Below the pieces are notes generated by a model. The model had not been told where the DNA came from and made no database searches. It was given only the letters and a program-made list of their open reading frames with translations. A program made the position numbers and the translations under genes. A DNA stretch of 7,330 nucleotides, from the NCBI GenBank assembly GCA_002083525.1, contig LWDM01000054.1:5111-12440 (forward strand). Direction: 5' to 3'. Positions 1 to 6,451 of this stretch are shown one piece after another. Position 1 is the first letter of the stretch; every line of letters begins with the position of its first letter. The stretch comes from Proteobacteria bacterium SG_bin9 (lineage in GTDB: Bacteria > Pseudomonadota > Alphaproteobacteria > Rhizobiales > Xanthobacteraceae).

Positions 1-474
1 CCTGTTGCTGCATTGGGGAAATGGATCGTTACGGCATGCGTCAAGCAGGACGATCTGTTGTGGCGCGCTCTGAACGGCCTCAAACAGCTTCTCGAGCTCG
101 ATCGAACGTTTGGTTTCCTGCTGCGCGCAGCTGATCTCCATATCCGTTGGCGCAATCGCATTGCGGCCGCCGACCTGGAAACCGTGGCCGGCGTAGTAGA
201 CGACTGCGACCTTGGCGTTCGCAGCGGCGCTTCTGAAGTTCTCCAGCGCGTCCAGAAACGCGCCGCGGTCGAGATCCCGATGTTCATGAACGTCAAACCG
301 GTTCGCGCGCAACAATCCGGCTATTGCCGTAGAGTCGCGTACCGGGTTGTCCAGCTTGGAAAGGGTCTTGTAACTGCTGATGCCGATGACGAGAGCGACA
401 CGATCGGCAGCCTGACTTGGAAAAGCCGAGAGGCATGCAAACAACGCCAGCCATACTGACCGCTGAAACAACAT
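1..474 (-). CDS. Exported caspase-family (peptidase C14, p20-like) protein, C-terminally cut by the window edge
   Basis: The reading frame opens at an ATG (474-472) and stays open for 158 codons to the window edge, so the C-terminus is missing. Residues 1-22 look like a Sec signal peptide: a basic start (MLFQR), a hydrophobic core and a probable cleavage site after SQA or QAA. The mature start DRVALVIGISSY is typical of bacterial caspase-like domains. The catalytic pair is visible: His97 in VVYYAGHGF and Cys147 in IVLLDACRNDPF. The p20-like core therefore appears intact, and the protein is probably an active periplasmic or secreted cysteine peptidase. Metacaspase/orthocaspase family members usually cleave after Arg or Lys; the substrate here is unknown. 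Family members often carry C-terminal repeat or binding domains, which cannot be seen here. GC over the first 240 bases is about 59 percent (my count), slightly below the neighbouring operon. The gene lies downstream of ptsH in the same direction but has a plausible promoter of its own. Confidence 0.88.
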   Translation of the reverse strand, partial: MLFQRSVWLALFACLSAFPSQAADRVALVIGISSYKTLSKLDNPVRDSTAIAGLLRANRFDVHEHRDLDRGAFLDALENFRSAAANAKVAVVYYAGHGFQVGGRNAIAPTDMEISCAQQETKRSIELEKLFEAVQSAPQQIVLLDACRNDPFPQCSNR

Positions 475-504
475 GACCAATACCTACAGATACGCAATGC
501 GCGC

Positions 505-533
505 AGCATAATGCACTTATAGGTAGTCGCCAA
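505..533 (-). promoter_or_regulatory. Candidate promoter of the caspase-family gene
   Basis: On the minus strand TTGGCG (533-528) and TATGCT (510-505) are separated by exactly 17 bases, which fits a sigma-70 promoter. It would start transcription about 25 bases before the caspase ATG at 474. A short purine stretch (TAGG, near 484) could act as a weak ribosome binding site. The assignment comes from pattern matching by eye only. Confidence 0.4.
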
Positions 534-565
534 TCCGGTTTTTCAGGCGGCGGTCGTAGCGGGGC

Positions 566-871
566 TTATTCGTCTTCGTTGAACTTGTTGCCCATCAGGG
601 TCGCGAGCGCGTCGACGACGTCCTGGGCCTGATTGCCGGTGGCGGAGACGGTGATCGAGGTGCCGATGCCGGCGGCGAGCATCATCAGGCCCATAATCGA
701 GGTGCCGCCGACGGTCTCGCCGTTGCGCGTGACCTTCACGTCGGCGTCGAACTTCTCGACCATCTGCACGAACTTTGCTGAGGCCCGCGCATGCAGGCCA
801 CGCTTGTTGATGACGGGAATTTCACGCGTCACCGCGCCGGAAGCTGAGGAAGACGCGTCCGGCGATGACAT
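566..871 (-). CDS. ptsH: HPr, phosphocarrier protein of the phosphotransferase system
   Basis: A small HPr-fold phosphocarrier of 101 residues from the ATG at 871. It takes phosphate from Enzyme I on a histidine and passes it to EIIA proteins in the cytoplasm. The active-site motif GLHARAS places the phosphorylated histidine at residue 27. The regulatory serine motif TSIMGLMML places the HprK target serine at residue 58. Both sites are intact, matching the presence of hprK in the same operon. The protein carries about 15 extra N-terminal residues, rich in Ser and Ala, before the usual HPr start (around REIPVINKRG), and an acidic tail. The start is either the GTG at 874 or the ATG at 871. Both overlap the manX stop codon (TGATG arrangement), which suggests translational coupling. 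No permease component (EIIB or EIIC) is nearby, so the role is probably regulatory rather than sugar uptake. Confidence 0.95.
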   Translation of the reverse strand: MSSPDASSSASGAVTREIPVINKRGLHARASAKFVQMVEKFDADVKVTRNGETVGGTSIMGLMMLAAGIGTSITVSATGNQAQDVVDALATLMGNKFNEDE

Positions 872-1272
872 CACTTACCGGCGAGAACGCGGCTGGCGAT
901 GGTGACGTATTTACGCCCGGCTTCCTGGGCGGCGGCGATCGCTTCCGGGAGCGGCCGCTCCTCGCGCACCTTGGCGAGCTTCACGAGCATGGGCAGGTTG
1001 ATCCCGGCGAGCACTTCCACCTTGGGACGGCTCATGCACGAGATCGCGAGGTTCGACGGGGTGCCGCCGAACATATCTGTCAGGATGGCGACGCCATCAC
1101 CACTGTCGACGCGATTGACGGCCTCGATGATGTCGCTCCGACAGAGGTCGGCATCATCTTCCGCACCGATCGTAATCGCTTCGATTTGCTTTTGCGGACC
1201 CATGACATGCTCGAGCGCTGCCCTGAACTCATCGGCAAGGCGCCCGTGGGTCACCAGAACGAGACCAATCAT
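871..1272 (-). CDS. manX: PTS EIIA component, mannose family (regulatory EIIA-Man)
   Basis: A 133-residue single-domain EIIA of the mannose/fructose family, the usual length for a stand-alone EIIA-Man domain. It begins MIGLVLVTHGRLADEF, and His9 in VTHG is the expected phosphorylation site, receiving phosphate from HPr. The conserved segment ILTDMFGGTPSN follows in the middle of the protein. A longer open frame reaches 1347, but the ATG at 1272 is chosen because GAGGAG (1284-1279) lies 6 bases upstream and because the family motif begins right there. The stop overlaps the ptsH start. In alphaproteobacteria this protein belongs to an incomplete PTS without sugar permeases, so its phosphorylation state probably acts as a signal of carbon or phosphoenolpyruvate status. 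The symbol manX follows rhizobial usage; ptsM would be an equivalent label. Confidence 0.93.
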   Translation of the reverse strand: MIGLVLVTHGRLADEFRAALEHVMGPQKQIEAITIGAEDDADLCRSDIIEAVNRVDSGDGVAILTDMFGGTPSNLAISCMSRPKVEVLAGINLPMLVKLAKVREERPLPEAIAAAQEAGRKYVTIASRVLAGK

Positions 1273-1278
1273 CGAAGA

Positions 1279-1284
1279 CTCCTC
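1279..1284 (-). promoter_or_regulatory. Ribosome binding site that fixes the manX start
   Basis: GAGGAG on the minus strand, 6 bases before the ATG at 1272. It argues against the upstream start at 1347, which would add 25 residues unlike the EIIA-Man family. Confidence 0.75.
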
Positions 1285-1406
1285 GCGGGTGCTTTTGGTG
1301 CACCGCACGAAAGGGCCACATCTTGACCATCCAGAGCCCCGTTGCAAGGGGGGTTCTTGGCGCTCACCTGCCGGAAAACGGCATGGATTGAAGGGCGGCG
1401 CCCGGC

Positions 1407-1949
1407 CTACTTGGTGGCGAACATTGGCCTTATATGGTTACCAAATCCTTGCTGTCTATCATCCGAAAGTGGTTGATCTGTCGCAGCAAATCCGTCCGAA
1501 TCTGCCCTTGTTATAAGCGCTGCCAGCACTATGGGCAGCGGCTGGTAACCGGCTCCCACCGGCAGGCGCGGCAAGGTGACGCCCTCCAAATCGACACTCA
1601 GCGCCGCCGGGAGAGGCAGCCGCTCGCCATCCGGGGCGGACAGGTCGACCACCAGGCGAACATCGGCCTCGGGTGCGAAATCGATGCTGCGAATGCCGAG
1701 GCCGCGAATCTCGATCAGGCCCCGTAGCGCTTCCGCCGGACGCACGATCACGCGCGCACCATCACGCAGAAGATGCACGCGATCGTCGCCGACGAGACGC
1801 ACGGGCGGAATTTGCCCCGCGCGGCCGGCGAGGATCAGATCGAACGCGAGCTGCGATTTGCCGGAGCCCGACGGGCCGCGAATGAGAATGCCTGTCGTAC
1901 CGCAGACGACGGCGGAGGCGTGGATCGAGGGATGATGCGCAGCGCTCAT
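1407..1949 (-). CDS. hprK: HPr kinase/phosphorylase, short alphaproteobacterial form
   Basis: A 180-residue protein corresponding only to the C-terminal kinase domain of HprK/P. The full-length enzyme of Firmicutes is about 310 residues; the short form is usual in alphaproteobacteria. It phosphorylates and dephosphorylates the regulatory serine of HPr according to metabolic state. The P-loop GPSGSGKS spans residues 25-32, followed by VGDDRVHL (about 53-60) and the HprK signature IEIRGLGI (about 79-86). The ATG at 1949 overlaps the chvG stop by four bases (ATGA), so translation is probably coupled to chvG. The last roughly 35 residues, after about residue 144, are encoded by DNA of markedly lower GC (48 of 100 bases over 1411-1510) than the rest of the operon. 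They resemble nothing I recognise, so the tail may be divergent. A gap of 134 bases separates it from manX. Confidence 0.93.
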   Translation of the reverse strand: MSAAHHPSIHASAVVCGTTGILIRGPSGSGKSQLAFDLILAGRAGQIPPVRLVGDDRVHLLRDGARVIVRPAEALRGLIEIRGLGIRSIDFAPEADVRLVVDLSAPDGERLPLPAALSVDLEGVTLPRLPVGAGYQPLPIVLAALITRADSDGFAATDQPLSDDRQQGFGNHIRPMFATK

Positions 1950-3790
1950 ATGGCCGGGAGCCGCACGATGAAGCGGGCGCCGACGATACGCGGCTCCGCG
2001 CCCGGCTTCGCCGCCATGCGGTTCTCGGCCCAGATGCGGCCGCCATGCGCATCGACGATCTGCTTCGAGATCGACAGGCCAAGGCCGGAGTTCTGGCCGA
2101 AGCCCGATTGCGGACGGTCGGTGTAAAAACGCTCGAAGATCTTCTCCAGCGCATCGGGCTGGATGCCGGGGCCGTCGTCATCGACGACGACCTCGATCTC
2201 GCTTTTGACCCGGCGGCAGATGACGCGCACGGTGTTGCCCTTCTCCGAGAACGACTGCGCATTGCTGAGTAGGTTCGAGACCACCTGACCGAGACGCGAG
2301 TCATGGCCGGGGACGGAGAACGAATCCGCACCATTGCCCTCGAAACGCAGCAGCACCGCGACGTCGCTGCCCATCTTGGTTTCGTTGGCGACGGCGGTGA
2401 GTGTGTTGAGCAGGCGGCGCATATCGACCGGCGTCGCGTCCTGCCGCTGCAGTTCGGCGTCGAGGCGGCTGGCGTCGGAAATGTCGGTGATCAGGCGATC
2501 GAGGCGGCGCACATCGTGCTCGATCACGGCGAGCAGGCGCGCGCGGCTTTCCTCGGTACGCGCAAGCGGCAGCGTTTCAACAGCGGATCGCATCGAGGTC
2601 AGCGGATTCTTCAGTTCATGCGCGACGTCGGCGGCGAAGCGTTCGATCGCCTCGATGCGGTTGTAGAGCGCGTCGGTCATGCCGCGCAGTGAACTCGACA
2701 GATGCCCGATTTCGTCGCGGCGGCCGGAGAAATCGGGAATTTCCACGCGGGTGCGGATGCGGCGGCGGACGCGCTCGGCGCCGTCCGCGAGCCGGCGCAC
2801 CGGGCCGGCGATGGTGCTTGCGAGCAGGATCGACAGCACGATCATGACCACGGAGGCGATGCCGAACACTTTCAGAATCTTGACGCGCTCGGCGGTCACC
2901 ATGTCGTCGATGTCGCCGCCCTGCGTCGAGAGCATCAGCGCACCGTGCACGGCGCGGAAGCGCTGCACGGGCACCGCGACCGAGACGATCACCTCGCCGC
3001 GGTCGGTGACGCGCACCATGCTGCCCTTGGCGCCGGCGAGGGCCTGGCTCACTTCGCCGTAGCCGTTGCCATTCTCGGGGCCGAGTTCGCGGTAGAGCGG
3101 CAGGTCGCCGCGGTTGAGCCAGTTACGCACACCGATGGCGATCCGCTCGGTCACGCCGGGCTTTTTGCCTGACGGTGGCGGCAGATCGAAACGCAGCACG
3201 TCGCCGCGGCCATAGAGGCTACGGCTGTCGAGCGTCAGCACGCCGTCGCGATCGTAGATGCGTGCACGCGTCTTGGTCGGCGAGATCAGACGGCGCAGCA
3301 CCGGCGCGACACGTTCGGGATTGATCGGGAACTCCAGACCGGCGGCGAGTTCATCGCTCAGTCCAAAACTTTCGCCGGGCTTGAGATCGAGCAGGCGATC
3401 CGGATCGATGGTCAGCGTGTTGGTTTCGACGGTGGCCGACGCGGCGATGGCGCCGGCGATGATTTCCGCCTGAACCAGCAGCGATTGCGCACGGGCGTCG
3501 ATCAGGCCGGCGCGGAATTGCGAGAGGTAGAGAATGCTGACGACGAGTGCGATCAGGCCGGCAAGGTTCAGAAAGACGATGCGGCGCGTCAGGCTCGAGA
3601 ACGTCATCGCGAAGACGTACTGGCCGGCGCGGCTCAGCAAAGCCAGCGGACGCCGCCAGCCGCGCCCGCGTTCAACTTCTGGTGCAGCCGGAGCTTCGGC
3701 ATCGGGAACGAGCGGAGGCGCGACGCCGTCGGCGCTGTCACGCCGCTCGTCGGTGGTGCGATCCGGCTGTGGTCGATCCAGCAACGTCAA
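1946..3790 (-). CDS. chvG: ChvG (ExoS/BvrS) family sensor histidine kinase
   Basis: A 614-residue membrane histidine kinase, partner of the ChvI encoded just upstream. The N-terminus (1-65) is proline- and charge-rich and cytoplasmic. TM1 spans about 71-90 and TM2 about 305-328, enclosing a sensor domain of about 215 residues in the periplasm. A HAMP domain follows (about 326-380). The H-box ADVAHELKNPLTS carries the phosphorylated His391. The ATP-binding domain shows the N-box NLLSNAQSFS (about 507-516), the G1 box DDDGPGI (537-543) and the G2 region SGLGLS (568-573). In rhizobia, Agrobacterium and Brucella this kinase responds to acid or envelope conditions and controls symbiosis or virulence genes. 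The start is uncertain. The TTG at 3790 is the first usable codon after the upstream in-frame stop near 3890, and no good ribosome site precedes it. A start at Met62 would still keep every domain. The 3' end overlaps hprK. Confidence 0.95.
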   Translation of the reverse strand: MTLLDRPQPDRTTDERRDSADGVAPPLVPDAEAPAAPEVERGRGWRRPLALLSRAGQYVFAMTFSSLTRRIVFLNLAGLIALVVSILYLSQFRAGLIDARAQSLLVQAEIIAGAIAASATVETNTLTIDPDRLLDLKPGESFGLSDELAAGLEFPINPERVAPVLRRLISPTKTRARIYDRDGVLTLDSRSLYGRGDVLRFDLPPPSGKKPGVTERIAIGVRNWLNRGDLPLYRELGPENGNGYGEVSQALAGAKGSMVRVTDRGEVIVSVAVPVQRFRAVHGALMLSTQGGDIDDMVTAERVKILKVFGIASVVMIVLSILLASTIAGPVRRLADGAERVRRRIRTRVEIPDFSGRRDEIGHLSSSLRGMTDALYNRIEAIERFAADVAHELKNPLTSMRSAVETLPLARTEESRARLLAVIEHDVRRLDRLITDISDASRLDAELQRQDATPVDMRRLLNTLTAVANETKMGSDVAVLLRFEGNGADSFSVPGHDSRLGQVVSNLLSNAQSFSEKGNTVRVICRRVKSEIEVVVDDDGPGIQPDALEKIFERFYTDRPQSGFGQNSGLGLSISKQIVDAHGGRIWAENRMAAKPGAEPRIVGARFIVRLPAI

Positions 3791-3804
3791 AAGCCAGGGT
3801 CCGG

Positions 3805-3858
3805 TTAGCCAGTTCCGGTCGGGTCCGGATGCGGCGGAACATCCGCGCGCATGATCAT
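3805..3858 (-). CDS. Possible 17-codon leader ORF before chvG
   Basis: In the chvI-chvG gap an ATG at 3858 opens a 17-codon frame, MIMRADVPPHPDPTGTG, with a TAA at 3807-3805, 14 bases before the TTG used for chvG. It has no Shine-Dalgarno sequence. If the candidate promoter at 3893-3865 is real, transcription would begin at or beside this ATG, giving a leaderless mini-ORF. It is not in the chvG frame. Short ORFs like this arise by chance, so this is only a candidate. Confidence 0.15.
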   Translation of the reverse strand: MIMRADVPPHPDPTGTG

Positions 3859-3864
3859 TCCGGC

Positions 3865-3893
3865 AGTGTATCCCAGCCGCGCCGTCGCGTCAG
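3865..3893 (-). promoter_or_regulatory. Candidate internal promoter for chvG-hprK
   Basis: On the minus strand CTGACG (3893-3888) and TACACT (3870-3865) are separated by 17 bases, within the 142-base gap between chvI and chvG. It could give chvG and the genes behind it transcription independent of the chvI promoter. The match is moderate and found by eye. Confidence 0.3.
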
Positions 3894-3932
3894 TCGCCCG
3901 ATGATGAAAGATGGCGGGCGGGCCGGGATTTC

Positions 3933-4634
3933 TCAGGTTTCCTTAAAGCGGTAACCGACGCCGTACAGCGTCTCGATCATCTCGAAATCGTCGTCGACGA
4001 GCTTGAACTTCTTGCGCAGGCGCTTGATGTGGCTGTCGATGGTGCGGTCGTCGACATAGACCTGATCGTCGTAGGCGGCGTCCATCAGCGCGTTGCGGCT
4101 CTTGACCACGCCGGGGCGGGTGGCGAGCGCCTGCAGAATCAGAAACTCGGTGACGGTCAAGGTCACCGGCTCGTTCTTCCAGGTGCAGGTGTGACGTTCC
4201 GGGTCCATGCGCAACGCGCCGCGCTCGAGCGCCTTCGCGTCCATTTCCTTCTGCACCACCGCCGGATCCTTCGGCACGGTGCGGCGCAGCACCGCCTTCA
4301 CGCGCTCGACCAGGAGCCGCTGCGAGAACGGTTTGCGGATGAAATCGTCGGCGCCCATCTTCAAGCCGAACAGCTCGTCGATCTCTTCATCTTTGGAGGT
4401 GAGGAAGATCACCGGCAGATCGGACTTCTGACGCAGGCGGCGCAGCGTCTCCATGCCATCCATGCGCGGCATCTTGATATCCAGGATCGCCATGTCCGGC
4501 GGTGAGGTCTTGAATCCCTCCAGCGCGGACGCACCGTCCGTGTAGGTCATGATGCGATAGCCTTCGGCTTCCAGTGCAATCGAGACCGATGTCAGAATGT
4601 TGCGGTCGTCGTCGACGAGAGCGATTGTGGGCAT
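3933..4634 (-). CDS. chvI: ChvI (BvrR) family OmpR-type response regulator
   Basis: A 233-residue response regulator, full length for the OmpR/PhoB family. The receiver domain (about 1-120) shows the acidic pocket LVDDD (residues 6-10), phospho-acceptor Asp52 in ILDIKMP, the switch residue Thr79 or Ser80 in IFLTSKD, and Lys101 in IRKPF. The C-terminal winged-helix DNA-binding domain (about 130-230) contains LTVTEFLILQAL, the recognition region VDDRTIDSHIKRLRKKF and the terminal hairpin IETLYGVGYRF. It is phosphorylated by ChvG and acts as the transcription regulator of the pair. It is the first gene of the cluster chvI-chvG-hprK-manX-ptsH and is transcribed away from the HugZ-like gene. The ATG at 4634 fits the family start (MPTIALVDDD); only a weak purine-rich stretch (AGAAAG) precedes it. 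Confidence 0.96.
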   Translation of the reverse strand: MPTIALVDDDRNILTSVSIALEAEGYRIMTYTDGASALEGFKTSPPDMAILDIKMPRMDGMETLRRLRQKSDLPVIFLTSKDEEIDELFGLKMGADDFIRKPFSQRLLVERVKAVLRRTVPKDPAVVQKEMDAKALERGALRMDPERHTCTWKNEPVTLTVTEFLILQALATRPGVVKSRNALMDAAYDDQVYVDDRTIDSHIKRLRKKFKLVDDDFEMIETLYGVGYRFKET

Positions 4635-4885
4635 GAGCTGCTTTCTGGATCAGAGAGGTCGCGGGCCACCGGATCAGTTGTCCCCCCGATAAGTGGCCTT
4701 GGATGCCGGGGCAGCGAGCAATGTAAGCGAGGCTGAAATGTGACCGGTAATTGGGAAACTCGCGACTTTTCCGAGGGTTCCCGGAGGCTGGATGGGTTAT
4801 ATAGGCCCGGCCGGGGGCAGGAAAACCCCCTCGCCGAGGCTATTTGCCTTATTTTGAAAGACGTTACCAGACACGGGTTCCGCGC
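4635..4885. other. Divergent intergenic region between chvI and the HugZ-like gene
   Basis: These 251 bases must hold the promoter of the chvI operon on the minus strand and that of the HugZ-like gene on the plus strand. On the plus strand TATATA at 4798-4803 could be a -10 box for the HugZ-like gene, without a convincing -35. The run GGGGG (4813-4817) and CCCCC (4826-4830) could then pair in its leader. On the minus strand TACATT (4725-4720) is a possible -10 for chvI, with only a weak TTACCG 19 bases upstream. No binding site can be named with confidence. Confidence 0.35.
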
Positions 4886-5617
4886 ATGCCGTTCAACGAG
4901 AAACAGTCCCCGGTCGAAATCACCAAATCCCTCCTGCGCAAGAGCCGGCACGGCGCGCTGGCGACGCTGATGCCGGAGAGCGGCGATCCCTACTGTTCGC
5001 TCGTGAACGTCGCCTCTGCGCCGGCAGGGCAGCCGGTGCTCCTGATCTCGAAGCTCGCGCGGCACACGCAAAACATCACGCGCGATCCGCGCGTCTCGGT
5101 GCTTCTGCATGAAGTCGCTGCCGGCGATCCGCTGGAAGACTCGCGCATCATGGTTTCCGGCAAGGCGATCCGCGCAGAGGGCAAGGACGAAGAGGTTTTG
5201 CGCGCGCGTTACCTCGCCGTGCATCCGTCCGCCGAAGCATTCGTCGGCTTCACTGATTTCCTGTTCTTCTCGGTCGAGCCATCGAACGTGCATCTTGTCG
5301 CCGGCTTCGGCCGCATCGTCGATATCGATCCGGCCAAGATCCTCACCGACCTTTCCGGGGCGGAGGCGCTGATCGAAGCCGAGGCCGGCATCATCGAGCA
5401 CATGAACGAGGATCATCTCGACGCCACCGCGCTTTACGCAACCAAGCTGCTCGGCGCGGATGCGGGTGAGTGGCGGATGACCGGCATCGACCCGGAAGGA
5501 GCCGACCTCGCGTGCGACGGCAGGCGGCTGCGCCTGCCGTTCCGTGAGCGCATCACCAACGCGAATGAGGCGCGGAAAGCGCTGGTAGCGCTGGTTGCCG
5601 AAGCGCGGGCGGCTTAG
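4886..5617 (+). CDS. HugZ-like pyridoxamine 5'-phosphate oxidase-fold protein with DUF2470 domain
   Basis: A 243-residue protein from the ATG at 4886. Residues about 8-150 form a split-barrel FMN-binding domain of the PNPOx-like type (RHGALATLMP, PYCSLVNVASAP, LLISKLARHTQNITRDPRVSV). A DUF2470 domain follows, about 160-240, with its hallmark HMNEDHLDA at 172-180. The segment VHLVAGFGRIVDI (about 135-147) is typical of the HugZ family. HugZ proteins of Helicobacter and Campylobacter open heme and release iron, but many relatives have unproven roles, so heme degradation is an inference. No heme-uptake gene is near. The start is uncertain: the open frame extends to a TTG at 4844 preceded by GAGG at short spacing, which would add 14 residues. 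I prefer the ATG, though no clear ribosome site lies before it. The gene converges on ridA. Confidence 0.85.
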   Translation: MPFNEKQSPVEITKSLLRKSRHGALATLMPESGDPYCSLVNVASAPAGQPVLLISKLARHTQNITRDPRVSVLLHEVAAGDPLEDSRIMVSGKAIRAEGKDEEVLRARYLAVHPSAEAFVGFTDFLFFSVEPSNVHLVAGFGRIVDIDPAKILTDLSGAEALIEAEAGIIEHMNEDHLDATALYATKLLGADAGEWRMTGIDPEGADLACDGRRLRLPFRERITNANEARKALVALVAEARAA

Positions 5618-5623
5618 CCAAGC

Positions 5624-5651
5624 AAAAGGCGCGCAGCCGAAACTGCGCGCC
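5624..5651 (-). terminator. Intrinsic terminator between the convergent HugZ-like and ridA genes
   Basis: A perfect 9-base-pair stem, GGCGCGCAG (5628-5636) with CTGCGCGCC (5643-5651), and a 6-base loop. Read on the minus strand it is followed by TTTT, as expected for a terminator of ridA 20 bases after its stop. On the plus strand no T-run follows, so it would end HugZ-gene transcripts less efficiently. Confidence 0.75.
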
Positions 5652-5670
5652 GGAATTGATGCCGTACGCT

Positions 5671-6120
5671 TTACGGCGCCACGGCAATCGCGGAAATCTC
5701 GACCTTCACGTCGCGCGGCAGACGGGCGACCTCGACGGTTGCGCGCGCCGGCGGTGCCGCCTTGAAGTACGTGCCGTAGACTTCATTCATTTTTCCGAAT
5801 TCGTTCAGGTCTTTCAGGAAGACGCTGGTCGACACGACGTTGTCCATGGTCAGCCCGTCGGCTTCGAGCACGGCCTTGAGATTTTCGAGCACGAGTTTGG
5901 TTTGCTCTTCGATGGTGCCGGCGACGACCTGCTTGGTCTTGGGATCGATCGAGATCTGTCCGGCGAGATACAAGGTCTTGCCGGCGCGAATGGCTTGCGA
6001 GTAGGGGCCGATCGCTTCCGGCGCGTTCGGCGTCGAGACCACTTTCTTCTCTTGCGCCTGTGCGGTCCCTGCCATCGCCAGAACCAGCGCGCTCATTGCA
6101 ACCAACCGACCTATCCGCAT
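5671..6120 (-). CDS. RidA/YjgF/YER057c/UK114-family protein with signal peptide
   Basis: A 149-residue protein from the ATG at 6120. Residues 1-22 form a clear Sec signal peptide ending AQA, followed by about 127 residues of a complete RidA domain. Cytoplasmic RidA hydrolyses reactive enamine/imine intermediates such as 2-aminoacrylate. Visible family features are IGPYSQA (37-43), LYLAGQI (50-56) and the signature PARATVEVARLP...VKVEI, with the key Arg126 and a Glu at 141. Imine deaminase activity is therefore chemically possible, but the protein is probably exported, where the classical substrate should not occur. The start is chosen because AGGGG (6131-6127) lies 6 bases upstream and the signal peptide begins there; the open frame itself runs back to 6426. 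A terminator-like stem follows the stop. An exported RidA-family member of other function is an equally good reading. Confidence 0.9.
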   Translation of the reverse strand: MRIGRLVAMSALVLAMAGTAQAQEKKVVSTPNAPEAIGPYSQAIRAGKTLYLAGQISIDPKTKQVVAGTIEEQTKLVLENLKAVLEADGLTMDNVVSTSVFLKDLNEFGKMNEVYGTYFKAAPPARATVEVARLPRDVKVEISAIAVAP

Positions 6121-6403
6121 CGACAGCCCCTTTTCTGATTTTGCCACGTGCGAGAACCGCACCCGGATGCCGCGATTACATCGGCGGGCCGGCGAGGCGA
6201 CAAGGCTGGCGTTCAGCGGCATCACGACGCGGCGCACGCTAAGCTCTGCGTCCCATTGTGCGTCGCAGCAGCCGCACCGCATAACTACCGATGCGGCGAC
6301 GGCGCGGTGGCACACAGGAAAACGAGTAAAATCGGGCGTTTTTGGAACATTCGCGGGGCCGGGTGCGCTGCCCGCCGCGTCAACCAAAACTTCACTCAGC
6401 GGC

Positions 6404-6432
6404 TTGGCAAACCGGGCGTTGCCCACTATTAG
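6404..6432 (+). promoter_or_regulatory. Candidate upstream promoter of pckA
   Basis: TTGGCA (6404-6409) and TATTAG (6427-6432) are 17 bases apart, a reasonable sigma-70 match. Transcription would start near 6440 and include the palindrome at 6452-6466 in the leader. It competes with the second -10 candidate at 6457-6462. Confidence 0.35.
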
Positions 6433-6451
6433 GTCGCCCCATCGGGGCCGG

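Noticed and set aside
481..525. Inverted repeat TACCTA / TAGGTA around the caspase leader as an RNA hairpin hiding the ribosome site
   Set aside because: One arm (520-525) lies upstream of the predicted transcription start, so both arms would not be in the same RNA; 6 bp with a 33-base spacer is also easily chance.
321..533. 70-codon minus-strand frame ahead of ptsH-distal sequence
   Set aside because: It overlaps the caspase gene in another frame; the caspase frame has a signal peptide and catalytic motifs, and this one has no family character.
1273..1406. Separate promoter or attenuator between hprK and manX
   Set aside because: Only short stems (GGTGC/GCACC, CCCC/GGGG) and a TTGCAA without a matching -10 are present; not enough to call a site.
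4592..5416. Long 274-codon minus-strand open frame opposite the HugZ-like gene
   Set aside because: It is the antisense shadow of a GC-rich gene, and the plus-strand frame carries clear PNPOx and DUF2470 motifs.
6277..6296. CCGCAT / ATGCGG inverted repeat as an operator
   Set aside because: Six base pairs with an 8-base spacer and no nearby promoter; such repeats are expected by chance in DNA of this composition.
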